Source: Panax quinquefolius
Lineage: Eukaryota; Streptophyta; Magnoliopsida; Apiales; Araliaceae
Assembly: GCA_020205615.1 (NCBI GenBank)
Contig: JAINUW010000512.1
Span: 682,001-746,000, forward strand
Length of the DNA: 64,000 nucleotides
Direction of reading: 5' to 3'
The notes beneath the pieces were generated by a model. It ran no database searches and was not told the DNA's origin. It worked only from the letters and a program-made list of their open reading frames with translations. How positions within the stretch are numbered: the stretch's first letter is position 1; each line of letters starts with the position of its first letter. This document shows, piece after piece, positions 45,607 to 57,238 of this stretch. The position numbers were made by a program, and so were the translations under genes.

Positions 45607-46792
45607 AGTTCTGAATGCTATGCCCAAAAGATGCGTGAATCTGAAGCTCTTCATAGATGTTTGATACATTGCCTTGTGCCCGTCTACTGATCTGAGTTCA
45701 CTCGAACTATTAGCTGAATACTTCGTTAATGTGTTTTGAAAAGTCTAACACTAATCTTATATTTTGAAATGGAGTTAGTTTTATTAAAATTAATTTGTAG
45801 TTCATCTTAGTTAATAAAAAATGCGTGGAAATTATATGTTAAAAAATATTCCATTTACATGCAATAGCAGTAAATTTCAACAATTTTATTAATTTAAGCT
45901 TCTCAGAAATTCACTATTGCAACAAACAAATATACTATTGTAATGGGAATCAATTAAAGGGTTGATTCAATCCAAAATCCTATTATGTTTTTGAAGAATT
46001 TATTCTCCCTCGTAATATAGATTTTATAACAAAAAATGATACTCTTATTAATTTTTCCACCAAGATTGCCATTTAGTCACCTAAATCATATTTATCAAAT
46101 TAAAATGATAACAACATACCAAGAAATCAAAAATTATAGTCAAACAAAGAGAGGGCACATCCGTCCATGTATCTTACAAGTCCACTTGATTGTTGAACTA
46201 AAAGAAACCTAACATATCCAAACCTGTCTCATTTTCTGTGGTTCGGGAATCAAGTAAATAGTTGCAATCAAATTTGTTGTTGTATGCACAAAGCAGCATA
46301 TAACATATAGAAATTATTTATTTTTAACGAATTCTGATTCACAAGAAATTATCTTTTATAGGTACTACCACTGTAATCCATGCAACTCTTGATATCACCT
46401 GGACATTCTAGAGCCAAAAGCCAGCATTAAAACTCATGGCCCTCCCTTAGCTTCTTGTTATCAAAGGTGCATGTGCAGTATAACATATGATTATGAAACA
46501 CTAAAACGCAAATAACCATATATCACCATCCTTTTGTACTGTTTCTTATAATATACAAGCTGGCAGATTACATGAAATTGCAAAATTTCTAAACAATTCA
46601 GATCATTTTCCATTTTTGCTGATGCCCAGCCTCTCTCTCTCTCTCTCTTGTTTTTCTTTTCTTAATCATTAAGACAACATTACGAGAAGGAATCAAAAAT
46701 TTGAACAAATTTTGAAAACTGAAACTACAGTGACACTGTGACAGGAAACACCTGGTCTCAAGAATAAACCAGAAGGAGAACAAACATGTGAG
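45607..46792. other. Intergenic region between two convergent genes
   Basis: Contains the 3' UTRs of the RRM gene (reading right) and the remorin gene (reading left). An AATAAA-type signal for the RRM gene is plausible at about 45813 (TTAATAAAAAATG). A CT repeat lies at 46629-46648 on the remorin 3' side. No further gene is seen. Confidence 0.6.
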
Positions 46793-49700
46793 CTAGTTTG
46801 TATGGCTTGAAAAGCAACAGCCAAGAGAACCCATCTTCACATACTTACGGAAGGATACAACTTGATATTTAGATCTGGGAGCCTGATTAGTAAGATTATT
46901 TGACATCAACTCTCTCAGATCATGGGCTTTTGTTTGAGCTATTCTCAGCTTGTTTAATATCCTATCCATAGATGCTGACCTTTTCTTTTCTAGTTTCATC
47001 TAAAAAAAATTAAACACCTTTATTAAACAGGATTCCAGATATAAAATAAATACTGACATGAGTTATTTAGAGCAAAACCCAAAGAGTGTTCTCACTGTAT
47101 TTAGGACAAACCTCAAGTTTCTTAATAGCGGCCTCAGCTTTTGCTTTCTGCAAGTTTTCCCATGCACAGATCCTGGCTTCCTCTCTTTGAAGCCTGCAAA
47201 CATAATGCACCCATAATGCTCTTGCACATGTTCTAACTTCTAACATACTTCCTCTGCTCGAAAATAGAGGAAGTATTTAATTTACAGAATCGTGATGACT
47301 ATCTATCCCTAACTTAGTTAATAGACCATTTTTCCGACTGACCTCAGAAATTTGTTCTTGCAAAAATTATGTATTTGGAAAGAAAGGTGAGAATTTTAAC
47401 TTTTTAAACTCACATGAAGGTCATTGAGAGATAAGCCTGAGCTCAGAAACAAATAACAATAAATTAAGAAGAAAAATGAGGGAATTTTCTCTACATAGTG
47501 TTTACTAAGAATTGAATTTTCACCAGAATTTGTTTTGCTAGCAGTTGATAAGAAAACATAGTAAAGTAAAGAAGTGCTAGTTCTCATATATACGCAGTTG
47601 ACCTTTCCTTTATTTTCTTTTAGCTCTAGAAAAGGAGAAGGGAGGCCGTAGTGGCAACAGTGCTGGGGTATGACTCCACCAACCTAAATCCTCTAAACTA
47701 TTTGGGAGTAATCAAGAGGCAACAATTATCCTTGAACATGGGAAGCTCGTTCAAGCCATTTTTAAGGAAATCATTTAAGGATATGTACAATGGTTTATAC
47801 AGAGTAACGCTTTCAAGAAGGTCCAGTTTGCTTGTCACATCTCAACTCTCAAGTACTAAATCTTATGGATAAAGTAAGAAAATAAAGTAAAGGAAGGATA
47901 ATTTGTCATGGAAGATGGAACATACTTTGAAGTGTTCTTTGCTGCCTCTGCAACAACCCAAGGTGAAGCTAAGTCATTGACATCAGGTGAGCCTTTCTTT
48001 GTCATCCTCACCCCATCTTTTCTGGATTGCCTGGTCATGGTGGCTCCCTTGTCTACCTGAACATCCCTAACTTCCACTTTCGCAGAATAGTTGCTGTATG
48101 GGTCCTCTGTGGAAGGGACCGAGGGAGATGAGGCAATGCCTGATAACCTTCCTTCTGGACTGCCCTCAGGACTCATCTGTGTTGCCATATCGCGTCGTGA
48201 CACAACATGGGAAACCATGGTTTCTGGTTCTTTGGTGCCATCAAGCTTCTCATCTGTACATTCGATTCATAAGAGATGAGCTAAATGATAAGCGGGTTTT
48301 ATACCTATTATTTGGATACTTTTAGATTTAGTATCTTGCTATCTTTAAGTAATTTTAGTGCATTTTATTTGATTTTTATGTTATTTTGTAGAAAGATGCA
48401 AAGAAAGGGCAAATCTGGAAATTCTGGCTGAAGAGTGGCAATTTGGTAATTCTGGATACTAGCAGCGCCGGGACGCTCCAATATGAACTAATCCCAGTGC
48501 CGGGTCGCAGAATGTTTGCGGGGTACTTTTTGCAGCTAGATCAATTTTTGGTTTCCTAAAAGAATTTGGTTGCCACAAAGCCTAGTCATGCATGGAAATT
48601 ATTAGTAGATTTAGAAAAGGAATTGTATTATAGTAGTTTATTAGAATTAGGATATTATGTATGTAAATTTAATTAGGATTGTAATTCTATTAGGGTTAGG
48701 AAAAATAAACTCATATAAATAATCTTATTTTGGGATAGTAAAAAGTGTTTGGAAAAAACCAATGAACACCATGTGAGGCTAATTTTCTTCCAAGTTCAAG
48801 GGCAACCAAAATAAAATCAAAGATGGAGGTCATGGATTGATGAAGTTTGGAGATAGAAAATTTGCAAGAGACAATTTTTATTCTCTAAACCTTTATTTAT
48901 TTTCATCTTTTACTTATGTGGAATATTTTGTGGTTTATAATTTTATTTGCTATGAACATGTTTTTAATTTAAGCTTTTAATGGAATCCCATGTGTAGTTT
49001 AAATTGATTTTCTTTCTATTTGATTGGCACCATATGAATTGGCTTATCATATTTTGTGTGTTTATGTATTAATTAACTAGCTAGTAATTAATGAGATAAT
49101 CTATATGAATTCGGGAGATGAAGTATATGTTTAGATCTGAATATGATAACATATGTTTGTATTTTCTGCATGGGATGGAATTCATGATTCGTGTATAGGA
49201 TAGGGATATACCTATATGCCATGTGTAACCAATTAGAGAATTTATGCTTAAAATCATTGTTAATTTAATTCACATAAGAATATAGTGAGTTATTTAGCTA
49301 GGATGTTCCTTTCCGATTTTATTTCCATTGTGGTAGATTTAGAAAGGATATGTTTATATGACCATCGGAAGAGGCGTATAAATACTAACGAATTCTCGGT
49401 TAACAATTCATCGTGACCGTATAATTAAATGAAGAGTTATGATATTTGAATGAAGTATGGGATGAAATTGAATTCTTAGGTTTATTTATTTATTTATATT
49501 TAGTTAGTTACTTTTAATATTTAGTTTAATTATTCATTTTAATTAATTCATCCGTTTAAATAAGATTGACTTGGTATAAAATTGGTACTTGGGAAAACGT
49601 TAGAATTAATTTCTCGTGGGAACGATACTCTTCTTATCACTTTATTATTTGTTGATCGTGTATACTTGCACGTATTTATTGATTGCTAAATCAACCAATA

Positions 49701-52049
49701 CTAAAACTACATTGTTAATTGTTATATCAGAACTACTACTACTAGTACTACAATTAGTATTTACATATGCTGAGGGTCCCTCAAATTGCTCAAATTTGAG
49801 GTTGCTTAACCCATCCACACACAACATCCTCAAGGAAACCAAGACTAACAAGAGAATTTCATAACCAAAACTCTAAACAGTTAAAGGCATAGCCTCGCTC
49901 GTTGAAAGACATACTCAAAGAACTTGATCCACTTTGTCCAAAGGCATCTCTTTTCCATCGAAACATACTTACTACGCTCTATCCACCAAAAATATTAACC
50001 ACATTACTCACATACCCAACAACATGTGGCATTATTACGTTCAACAACCCAATAAAAAAAGGTTTTACCTCATGTGGATTCTTTAAGTTAAGAACTTCTG
50101 ATTCAATCATGTAGCCAGCATTCATTGTGATCTAGGATAAAACTCTCCATGACATTTACATAAAAAATTTAAGTAAAATGGAAAAGATACTACAAGTCTA
50201 ACTATATTTACAACTACAAATTTTCTTTAGTATGATTGCAGTATATTCACGGTTGGACATTCATCCTTCATAGTCCAACCATGCTTCCACAAATCTAGTG
50301 GTTGCATATAAACATATGCTCATCTGGTTTACAGTGGACTTGATAAATAAAATGGTTAAATAATTAAAAGTGAAGATAATTTAGGAATATAATTGAATGT
50401 TGCGACAGGAATGAATATAAGGGAAGATCAGAAACCTTTCTCTTGCAATAATAGTTAGCAACCTGTCCCCTTAACACCCAATCTGCAAGCTGGTTTGAAT
50501 TTTTTCTCACATTTCCTAATAAAGTACTGATCAATTCATCAGCTGTTTATCTACAGAGGCTGTCCATATGAAAAAGAAATATTTCATGGAGCTTTCAAAG
50601 GTATATGTGAAGGGAAGAGGTACCCTTACCTAAAAAACCTCTTGTAGTGAAATTGCCTTACAAACTCCTAGCCTTTAAGACTTCCAGAAAAGAACATTTC
50701 ATATCCTGGCACTGGGATTGGCCCAATACAACATATTAAGGATAAAACCTCCTCCAGTTCAATATCCAGGATTGCCCTCTCAGTCGGGTCCGAAAACCAT
50801 AATCACAAATGGCTCATGTAGTCCATAAAACAGAATTACCATTCTCTCCAAAAAAATAATTTATAAGCATTATCCAAGAACACATTCAATAATGCTTCAA
50901 CTTGAAGGTGGATTGATTCTCTCAAGAACTTTTGATCAATGAATCATGTTTGCTTACAAACATGAAATTTTCTTAGTACAGAATTTTGCCTCTTTGTTAC
51001 AGGATTAATAAGAGGATATAATACCTTCTAAATCTAACTTTCAGGAAGATGATCGAGCAAGGAATAACATCCTAATAATCATTTTCTAATATTATCATAT
51101 CTAGCTGCTTGCATTTTACATGCTATCTACTCCTTTTCCGTCTAGGCTTCAACTTGCAAGCTCACCTAGGGTGCCTCCATTCTCCCAATGTTATCAAAAT
51201 ATTCTTATCTGCTGCAATCCACAGTTCTCCAATAGATCCCAGACTAATTTTATTTTCATTGAGAATGTTAAAGTTGACTATGTTGTAAATTTCATTCACA
51301 GAACCTGCTTACATAAGTCTGTGAAGCCCATGAAACATTAACATAGTCTGTTGACATAAAATTCATGTTAGCCTTGGGCATGACTTTAAGGAAATTATAT
51401 CAACTCACATTTGCACGAGATCTTCAATTATCAGTTCCAACAAAATAAACAAGGTAAGGACAAGAACAAAAGGGAGGAGCATCATACCTTGGGAGCTTGG
51501 TAGTGAAGAATCACTTGACAGATCTGTCCATCTGGCAGCATTGCTAGATTGAGCCATGGAATTTTCGGGGTATAAAGGGTTAACTTGTACACCAATCCCA
51601 CCACCATAATGAATGGATAGCCCATCAGGTACCAGTACACCAGTAGTGAATGGGGAACCTGTCATAAAGCTACTAGAATTACCCCCTTCAAGCACTGGTA
51701 CAGCTGATGAGTAATTAGGAAAGTATGCAACTCCTGGAGGACCCAATGGGCCACTCTTTGATTTGGGTCGCCTTTGAGGCTGCACAAGTGGAGTCCTGCA
51801 AGCACTACTTCCCGAAAGTGGACTAGTAATCCATCTGTCAGCATCATCCCATTTAGAGGGTAAAGCCCTTCCGCTGCTAAATGGAATTAATGCAGCAGCA
51901 CTGATATGCCTCCTGCTGTTTACTGGCGCAGGTACTCGCTCAGAACACCAACCTTTTTGAAACCCACCCACATTGTTATCGGCATAATCTGGCGTTCCTG
52001 GACTCGTATATGCACCTGAATTGCGAAATGACATGGAATTTTTCCTCAT
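46793..52049 (-). CDS. Remorin family protein (long, with disordered N-terminus)
   Basis: Four coding exons on minus: 52049-51488, 48253-47926, 47193-47112, 46999-46793. All junctions are GT-AG and the 392-codon frame closes at TAG. Residues 1-280 are low-complexity and Ser/Pro/Gly-rich, with RRHISAAALIPFSSGRALPS then KWDDADRWI, a pattern typical of long remorins. The remorin C-terminal region begins about residue 284 (WVVAEAAKNTSK, AWENLQKAKAEAAIKKLE, KLEKKRSASMDRILNKLR), a coiled-coil stretch. The end, GSLGCCFSSHTN, has a Cys pair like those S-acylated to anchor remorins at the plasma membrane. Remorins organise membrane nanodomains in signalling and plasmodesmata. The frame is open further upstream without an ATG, so the first ATG is used. 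It converges on the RRM gene. Confidence 0.92.
47244..47278. repeat. Short hairpin in remorin intron
   Basis: ACTTCCTCTGCTCG followed by AAAATAGAGGAAGT forms an inverted repeat with wording like the ends of Stowaway-type MITEs (CTCCCTCCG). Only this end-like piece is seen. Confidence 0.4.
48286..49684 (+). mobile_element. LTR-like insertion (1.4 kb) in remorin intron 1
   Basis: Starts TGATAAGCGGGTTTTATACC. GCTAAA directly precedes it (48280-48285) and recurs directly after it (49685-49690), a likely target duplication. Near the end is CTCGTGGGAACGATACTC then GTGTATACTTGCACG, matching the type of the insertion in the RRM gene intron. A TATAAATAATC sequence lies near 48713. No coding region. 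It ends ..TTGATT rather than CA, so calling it a solo LTR is tentative. Confidence 0.6.
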
Positions 52050-52054
52050 GACTC

Positions 52055-52081
52055 TCAGTTGTGCCAAAGATCTTGTTGCAT
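52055..52081 (-). promoter_or_regulatory. Upstream ORF of 8 codons in remorin leader
   Basis: ATG at 52081 opens MQQDLWHN and stops with TGA at 52057-52055, five bases before the remorin ATG at 52049. It lies in the same exon, out of frame with the main ORF. Such a short uORF could lower translation or force reinitiation. Confidence 0.5.
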
Positions 52082-52530
52082 TGTTCCCGTTATTCTTCAA
52101 ATCTAAAGAACTGCGATTCGATTAACTCAATTAGGTATTGAAGAAAAATCAATCTCAAGATATTGAAGTATGCAACTTACATGGAGCAACTGACAGGTTA
52201 ATATGCTCAATCTTTCATCTTCTTGTTCTTAAACTTGTACAGTAAGTTTTGTGCCACACACTAAAAACTTTCCTGTTCATCAATCTTGATACAACTTTAC
52301 TTTCACGTCTTATATACATATACATTAGTGTAATATCCGAAGAATCAATTGCAATAAATATGATTTGAAGCATGAAAGCTTTATTATCACTAGTTAAGAT
52401 GCCCCACAAAAATGGAAATATCCATCTTTGTCAGACAGATAGATAACTAAAACAAGAACTGTTGCTTACTACCATAAAATCCAAATTCAAAACTAAATCA
52501 AACCAGAAGAGTAGGGCTTCAAACTTTTAC

Positions 52531-52620
52531 CTTGGATTGAGCAAAAAGCAGAGAGCTTAATTGGTGATAAAATCAACAGCTCTGCTCGAGTGTACTGAAA
52601 CTCACACACACAGTGAGTAT
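52531..52620 (-). other. Probable 5' UTR exon of the remorin gene
   Basis: On minus, TGCTCAATCCAAG is followed by GTAAAAG, a fitting donor. The acceptor CTTTAG lies at 52108-52103, directly before the exon that carries the start codon. The upper edge is a guess, since no clear TATA box was found. Confidence 0.5.
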
Positions 52621-54931
52621 TAAGAAACGCGAATGTTGTTTATGCAGCCTCGTTAAGTCGTCGGTGCATTAAATTTGACGAAGAAGCTTTGTATTTGCCG
52701 AGTGAAAAAAATTAAAAAGCTGGCTAATGCTCAAAGGACGTTTGATGAAATGTCCGTCCGAGAAATTGGGCTCTAGATTTTGATATATAATTATAAAGAA
52801 AGAAAGAAAGAAAATGGATGGAAGTGTAGTGAAGTGATTGAAGAGTTTTGTCCGGATGAAGAAGGGGGAGGCGTCCGTATTGTCGGAGACCGCAGGCAGT
52901 CCATGTGACATGCGACAAAAATAAGGAGATGAATGATGATGATTATTCTTCTACGTTTTTCCCGTTCTTTATTACTCTTACCCATGCAAATCTACTATTC
53001 TCGCTTGATAATACAATTCTTTAGATTCGTTCTGTTCTGTGTATATATATTAAAAAAAATTATTTAATTATAATTACGACACTTATTAATATAATTATAA
53101 AATTAATTCATTATATAAAGTCATAATATATATTAGTATTTTTCTTAAAATAACTTCTTCCCTCCGGGCTCTAACTTAACTTTTCATTCTCTCTAAATTC
53201 TACAATAAAAAAAAAAAAAAGAAACCGCTACTAAAATTATTATTTATATTACGAAAGGAGCACAAATCGCTACTTTTTGATAAAATTGTATAATAATTTA
53301 AAAAAAGATTTATCGACATTAACTAAATTATATTTTATCTGATGATTTGTCAAAAATTACCTTTGCAGTTAGAGGAGGAGTCATACTGTGATGGACGGAC
53401 CCTTACCTAAAGAATAATGTGTGGTTGTATAAGTTGAATCTGAAAATGAGTCATATAGTCAAAGTGTGGTCATCGAATTATGAAGAAAAGTATTCTGCAA
53501 GTCCCATCATAATATCACTAGAGTAAAATACACTCACACACTCTATAAATAATCCTAATAATACTCAATTTTTTAAGCATCCCTTTTATCAACAATATAT
53601 AATACTAGACAGTGGAATTTATCCCAAATTTTAAATTTTTCAGATGATTTATTGAGTGAGCGAAAAATTCAAAATTATTTATATTTTGTTAGATAGTTTC
53701 ACTACCCCTAGTCCTAGTATAGTTGACCAACTAAAATCCACAAATATTTATAATATAATGTCCAAAACACCCTTCAATTATAATGTTTAATATACTCACT
53801 AAATATAAATTTTATATTTTCATTTTGGTTTAACCTGATGTGATTAATAAAATTATGAACTTGTGCATTAATAACATAAATGTCAAAAATTAACTAATAT
53901 TAAAAATAAAGACGTACACTTTTTGCTAATTAAAATTCTCAAATATTAAAATTTACAGAATATGCATCCATACATAATTGTTTGTATTTTAAAAGTAAAA
54001 TACACATAAAATGTGCAAATGAACAAAAAAATAGTTTTTCAAAAATATTTAAATTTATATAAAACAAACTTAGACACAACTTGACGTAATGAATATGTGT
54101 TAATTAAACTAAATTATTTTTTATAAATTACCAACAATTAGAATGAGATTTTTTTTTCCTTCTAAATTTAGAATGGGATGCTACTTACAAACAAAACTAT
54201 AATAAAAATGTACTGTATTAAAATAGGATAATTTTATCTTTGAAAAAATATATATTAATCTTGAATTGTAATTTGATAAACATACAAAAGTAAATATGTA
54301 ATTTTATCTAGTTGGTCAACCATAAAAATTTGTAAGGATATTAAGGTGGTGTTTGATAAAATTGAGTAATTAATATCTTAATGGTTAATACATATTAATA
54401 AATTAGATCACTGAATGAAATAACATATGAATCTAAAAAAGCTGTTTGATAATTAAAAAAAGTGTAAAACATCTTAATGACACTATTTTTCATTTTAACC
54501 ATTTGAGTTATTTAAAATTTTTATTTGAATGATCTTAAAATTTAAAATTGAAGGAGTACAATATTTGTTGAGGTTATTTTTATCCATAAATTTTAAATAA
54601 ACTATTAAGAAACATTTCTTAATAGTTAAAATTTGAGTTTCTATTTTAACAATTATAAGATATTAAGAGGCAAAAAAATACCAAATAAAATTTATCTCTG
54701 ATCAAATCAGAGGTATACAAATTAAGAAGTATTATGACACAAATAAACACAATTTAACTATTACTGAAAAAAGTAAAAAATATATAAATATTATTATGAT
54801 TATCAGATTATGTAGCGTGTGAGAGTGCCACTGTAATTTACCCACTACCAAAATAAGATCTAGTAGCATTAAATTAGTTGTCGCCACTCGCCCGGTCCCT
54901 TATCCTGTTTATTTATTGATTAATATCAGAG
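52621..54931. other. AT-rich intergenic DNA upstream of the remorin gene
   Basis: Holds the remorin promoter (unplaced) and a long AT-rich stretch. Short minus-strand ORFs at 52669-52985 overlap in different frames and have no recognisable content. A GGTGGTGTTTGATAAAA start near 54344 with ..ACCAAATAAAATTTATC near 54690 hints at an old MITE. Confidence 0.4.
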
Positions 54932-55096
54932 ACACAATTTATTTTATAATTATTTTAAAATTTATCGATGTGATATATTTCATCTCAATATATTGACGGA
55001 TAAATTATTTTAATATAGTCTTCGATCCCACATAAAAACTAAGGTAGAGTATATCACATTAAAAATTTATAAAATAGTTATAAAATAAATTATGTA
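54932..55096. mobile_element. Small foldback MITE-like element
   Basis: The left arm reads ACAATTTATTTTATAATTAT, then TTAAAATTTATCGATGTGATATA. The right arm reads TATATCACATTAAAAATTTA then TAAAATAGTTATAAAATAAATT, its near-perfect reverse complement. About 165 bp, non-coding. Confidence 0.7.
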
Positions 55097-55254
55097 TTTA
55101 ACATTATTCTTATTTATTTTACTTTTTTTTTTAATTTTTTTGGGGTTAGTGGAATCAATTTATTCTGCTCATTTCACACTTCAAATCTCAGTATTAATGT
55201 CTCCGTCCACCACTACTGGACTCGAGTACATCAATAGCCTCAAATATTAAGAAT

Positions 55255-55318
55255 ATACTCCGTCTATTTCTAAATAAGTGACGTTTTAGAAAGTTTAAAA
55301 TATTTTAATATATTTGTT
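55255..55318. mobile_element. Truncated Stowaway-like MITE end
   Basis: TACTCCGTCTATTTCTAAATAAGTGACG resembles in wording the CTCCCTCCGTCCC ends of plant Stowaway-type MITEs. It is cut at 55318 by LTR-I. Confidence 0.4.
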
Positions 55319-57238
55319 GTGGCTAGGATTTTATGAATAAAGAATTAATTTTTTAAAATAATTTTTTTTATATTATGGTGTGAATTTGAGATAATGTTAT
55401 AGTTGTGGGTAATATTTATAAATTTTACAAAGTATCTGAAGTTATCGTATTATATTCGATTGGTCATTTGGAATATTCGTTTTAAGCGAGAAAATATTAA
55501 ATGACGACACAATCGTTGATGAATTACATAATGTGAAATTATTATCGGATTGAAAACGACAAAAATATTTTATTAAAAATAACGGCGGAAGTTTTCTGGT
55601 TGATCTTTGTTGAACTACTTTCGGTAGTAAAAGAAATCTGATGTCTACGCGTTATTGCATAGTAGCAATACGGTATTAATTATTGATATTTATGTGAGAA
55701 GTCACTCGGTTTTGTTCAATTATTGCTACTGATAGTTGATCGTAGTATCTCGCATTATTTGATTCAATTATTGTTGATTTAGAAGTTTTGTTTTATTCGT
55801 ATTATTAACGTAATAAAATAGAAACATCTTTTTATATAAAGCAGAATACTTTATTAAAGTTATTACATAAATTGAATATATTATATTCTATTATTCATAG
55901 TGTTTTGTATAGTAAAATCTTTTATATAAAGCGAGAATACTTTATTAAAGTTATTCTATAAATAGAATATATTATATTTTATTATCGCATAGTGTTTGCA
56001 TAGTAGTGCGTAGTGTTTGTATAGTAAAATCTTTTTATATAAATAGAATATATTATATTTTATTTAAAGATTTTTCTTTAAATATGGATAGTCAGTTAAA
56101 GTAAATTAATACTGATGGATAGTTAAATGGATTAATTCTTATCGCATTCCATTTTCTATAAATAGAAGTTCATTCCTTCATCATTTTCTTACGAATTCAA
56201 TTGAACTAGAGAGAGAAACTATAGAGAGAGACTATAGAGATAGAAGAAAAATTTTACCGCTACTTCACTCTTTCTTATATCAAGTATTATTTTACGGTAA
56301 GGATATTATTCTTTTGTATTCAAAAAGAGAACTTACATTATTCCATTTCTTTATTGTTACATTGGAATAACTTCATATACGGGCTACCTATACTTGGTGA
56401 CATTCTTCTATTATTACATCTTTATTATTACGTAGAATATCACATGCATCTTTATCTGTTGGACACGATTCCATTTTATTATTACATCTTTATTATTACG
56501 CCGGAATATCACATGCATCTTATCATGGGACTGGTTTCATCATTTATTATTCACATTTATTATTACATTGGAACATCACCGCCGGTGTGAATTTCACGAC
56601 TGGTTAGATTATTATTATTCATTGGAATAACTTTTACATACATCTGGCACCGCGTGCGTGGTGATTTCTTTTGTTATTCCATTCTTTATTATACTCAGTT
56701 GGTTAAAGTTTTGACTTCTATACTCCATGAAATTAGTGGAATATCCTTAATATTTGCGCTTCATCCAGTATCTTTTCGTGAAAATATTCTTCTGAGCATT
56801 CTTGAATTTTACTCTACAAAGCAATATTATGTTGATAATTTGGACGTTATTGGTTCCTGGACAAATTAATTCTTGAACTTGTTTAATTGAATTCTAATAT
56901 CATTGTCATCATCCTCATGTTTATATTATTGAAAGTCATCTGTGGCCTGTAGTGCATAGATGGACTTGGAATGATTATGACCAGGGATTATTCGGTATAA
57001 TCATGACCATAATGTTACAAATGATGTGAAAATTAAAAGTCCTCATTGGCCCGTAGTGCATTGATGGACAATTTTTGGTATGATTATGACTATGGATTCT
57101 CTTCGGCCAAGAGTGCAAAGATGAATTGTTTTATGGCATGATCAGGACTGTTGATGAAAACACGATTATCTTTGGCCCGTAGTGCATGGATAATTCGTGG
57201 TTGTGATACTAAATAATATCCTTGGCCTGTAGTGCAGG
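55319..57238 (+). repeat. LTR-I, diverged family-1 LTR, truncated
   Basis: Starts TGGCTAGGATTTTATGAATAAAG, a decayed family-1 start, then matches family 1 through the TATA box (56157-56164), tandem array remains (56410-56640) and the GACTTCTATACTCCATG block. At 57120-57238 it carries one or two 57-bp-unit pieces. It is cut at 57239 by the opposing LTR-J. Confidence 0.7.

Noticed and set aside
47396..47872. Small ORFs in the remorin intron between exons 2 and 3
   Set aside because: They lie between good splice sites, have no recognisable domain, and the remorin frame does not need them.
51405..52100. 231-residue ORF starting at 52100 as a full remorin exon
   Set aside because: Its first codon is TTG and its last residues read through the donor at 51487. 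The first ATG in frame is at 52049 and the exon ends at 51488.
52669..52985. Three overlapping minus-strand ORFs upstream of the remorin gene
   Set aside because: Same stretch in different frames, low-complexity Ile/Phe/Ser content, no exon-like features.
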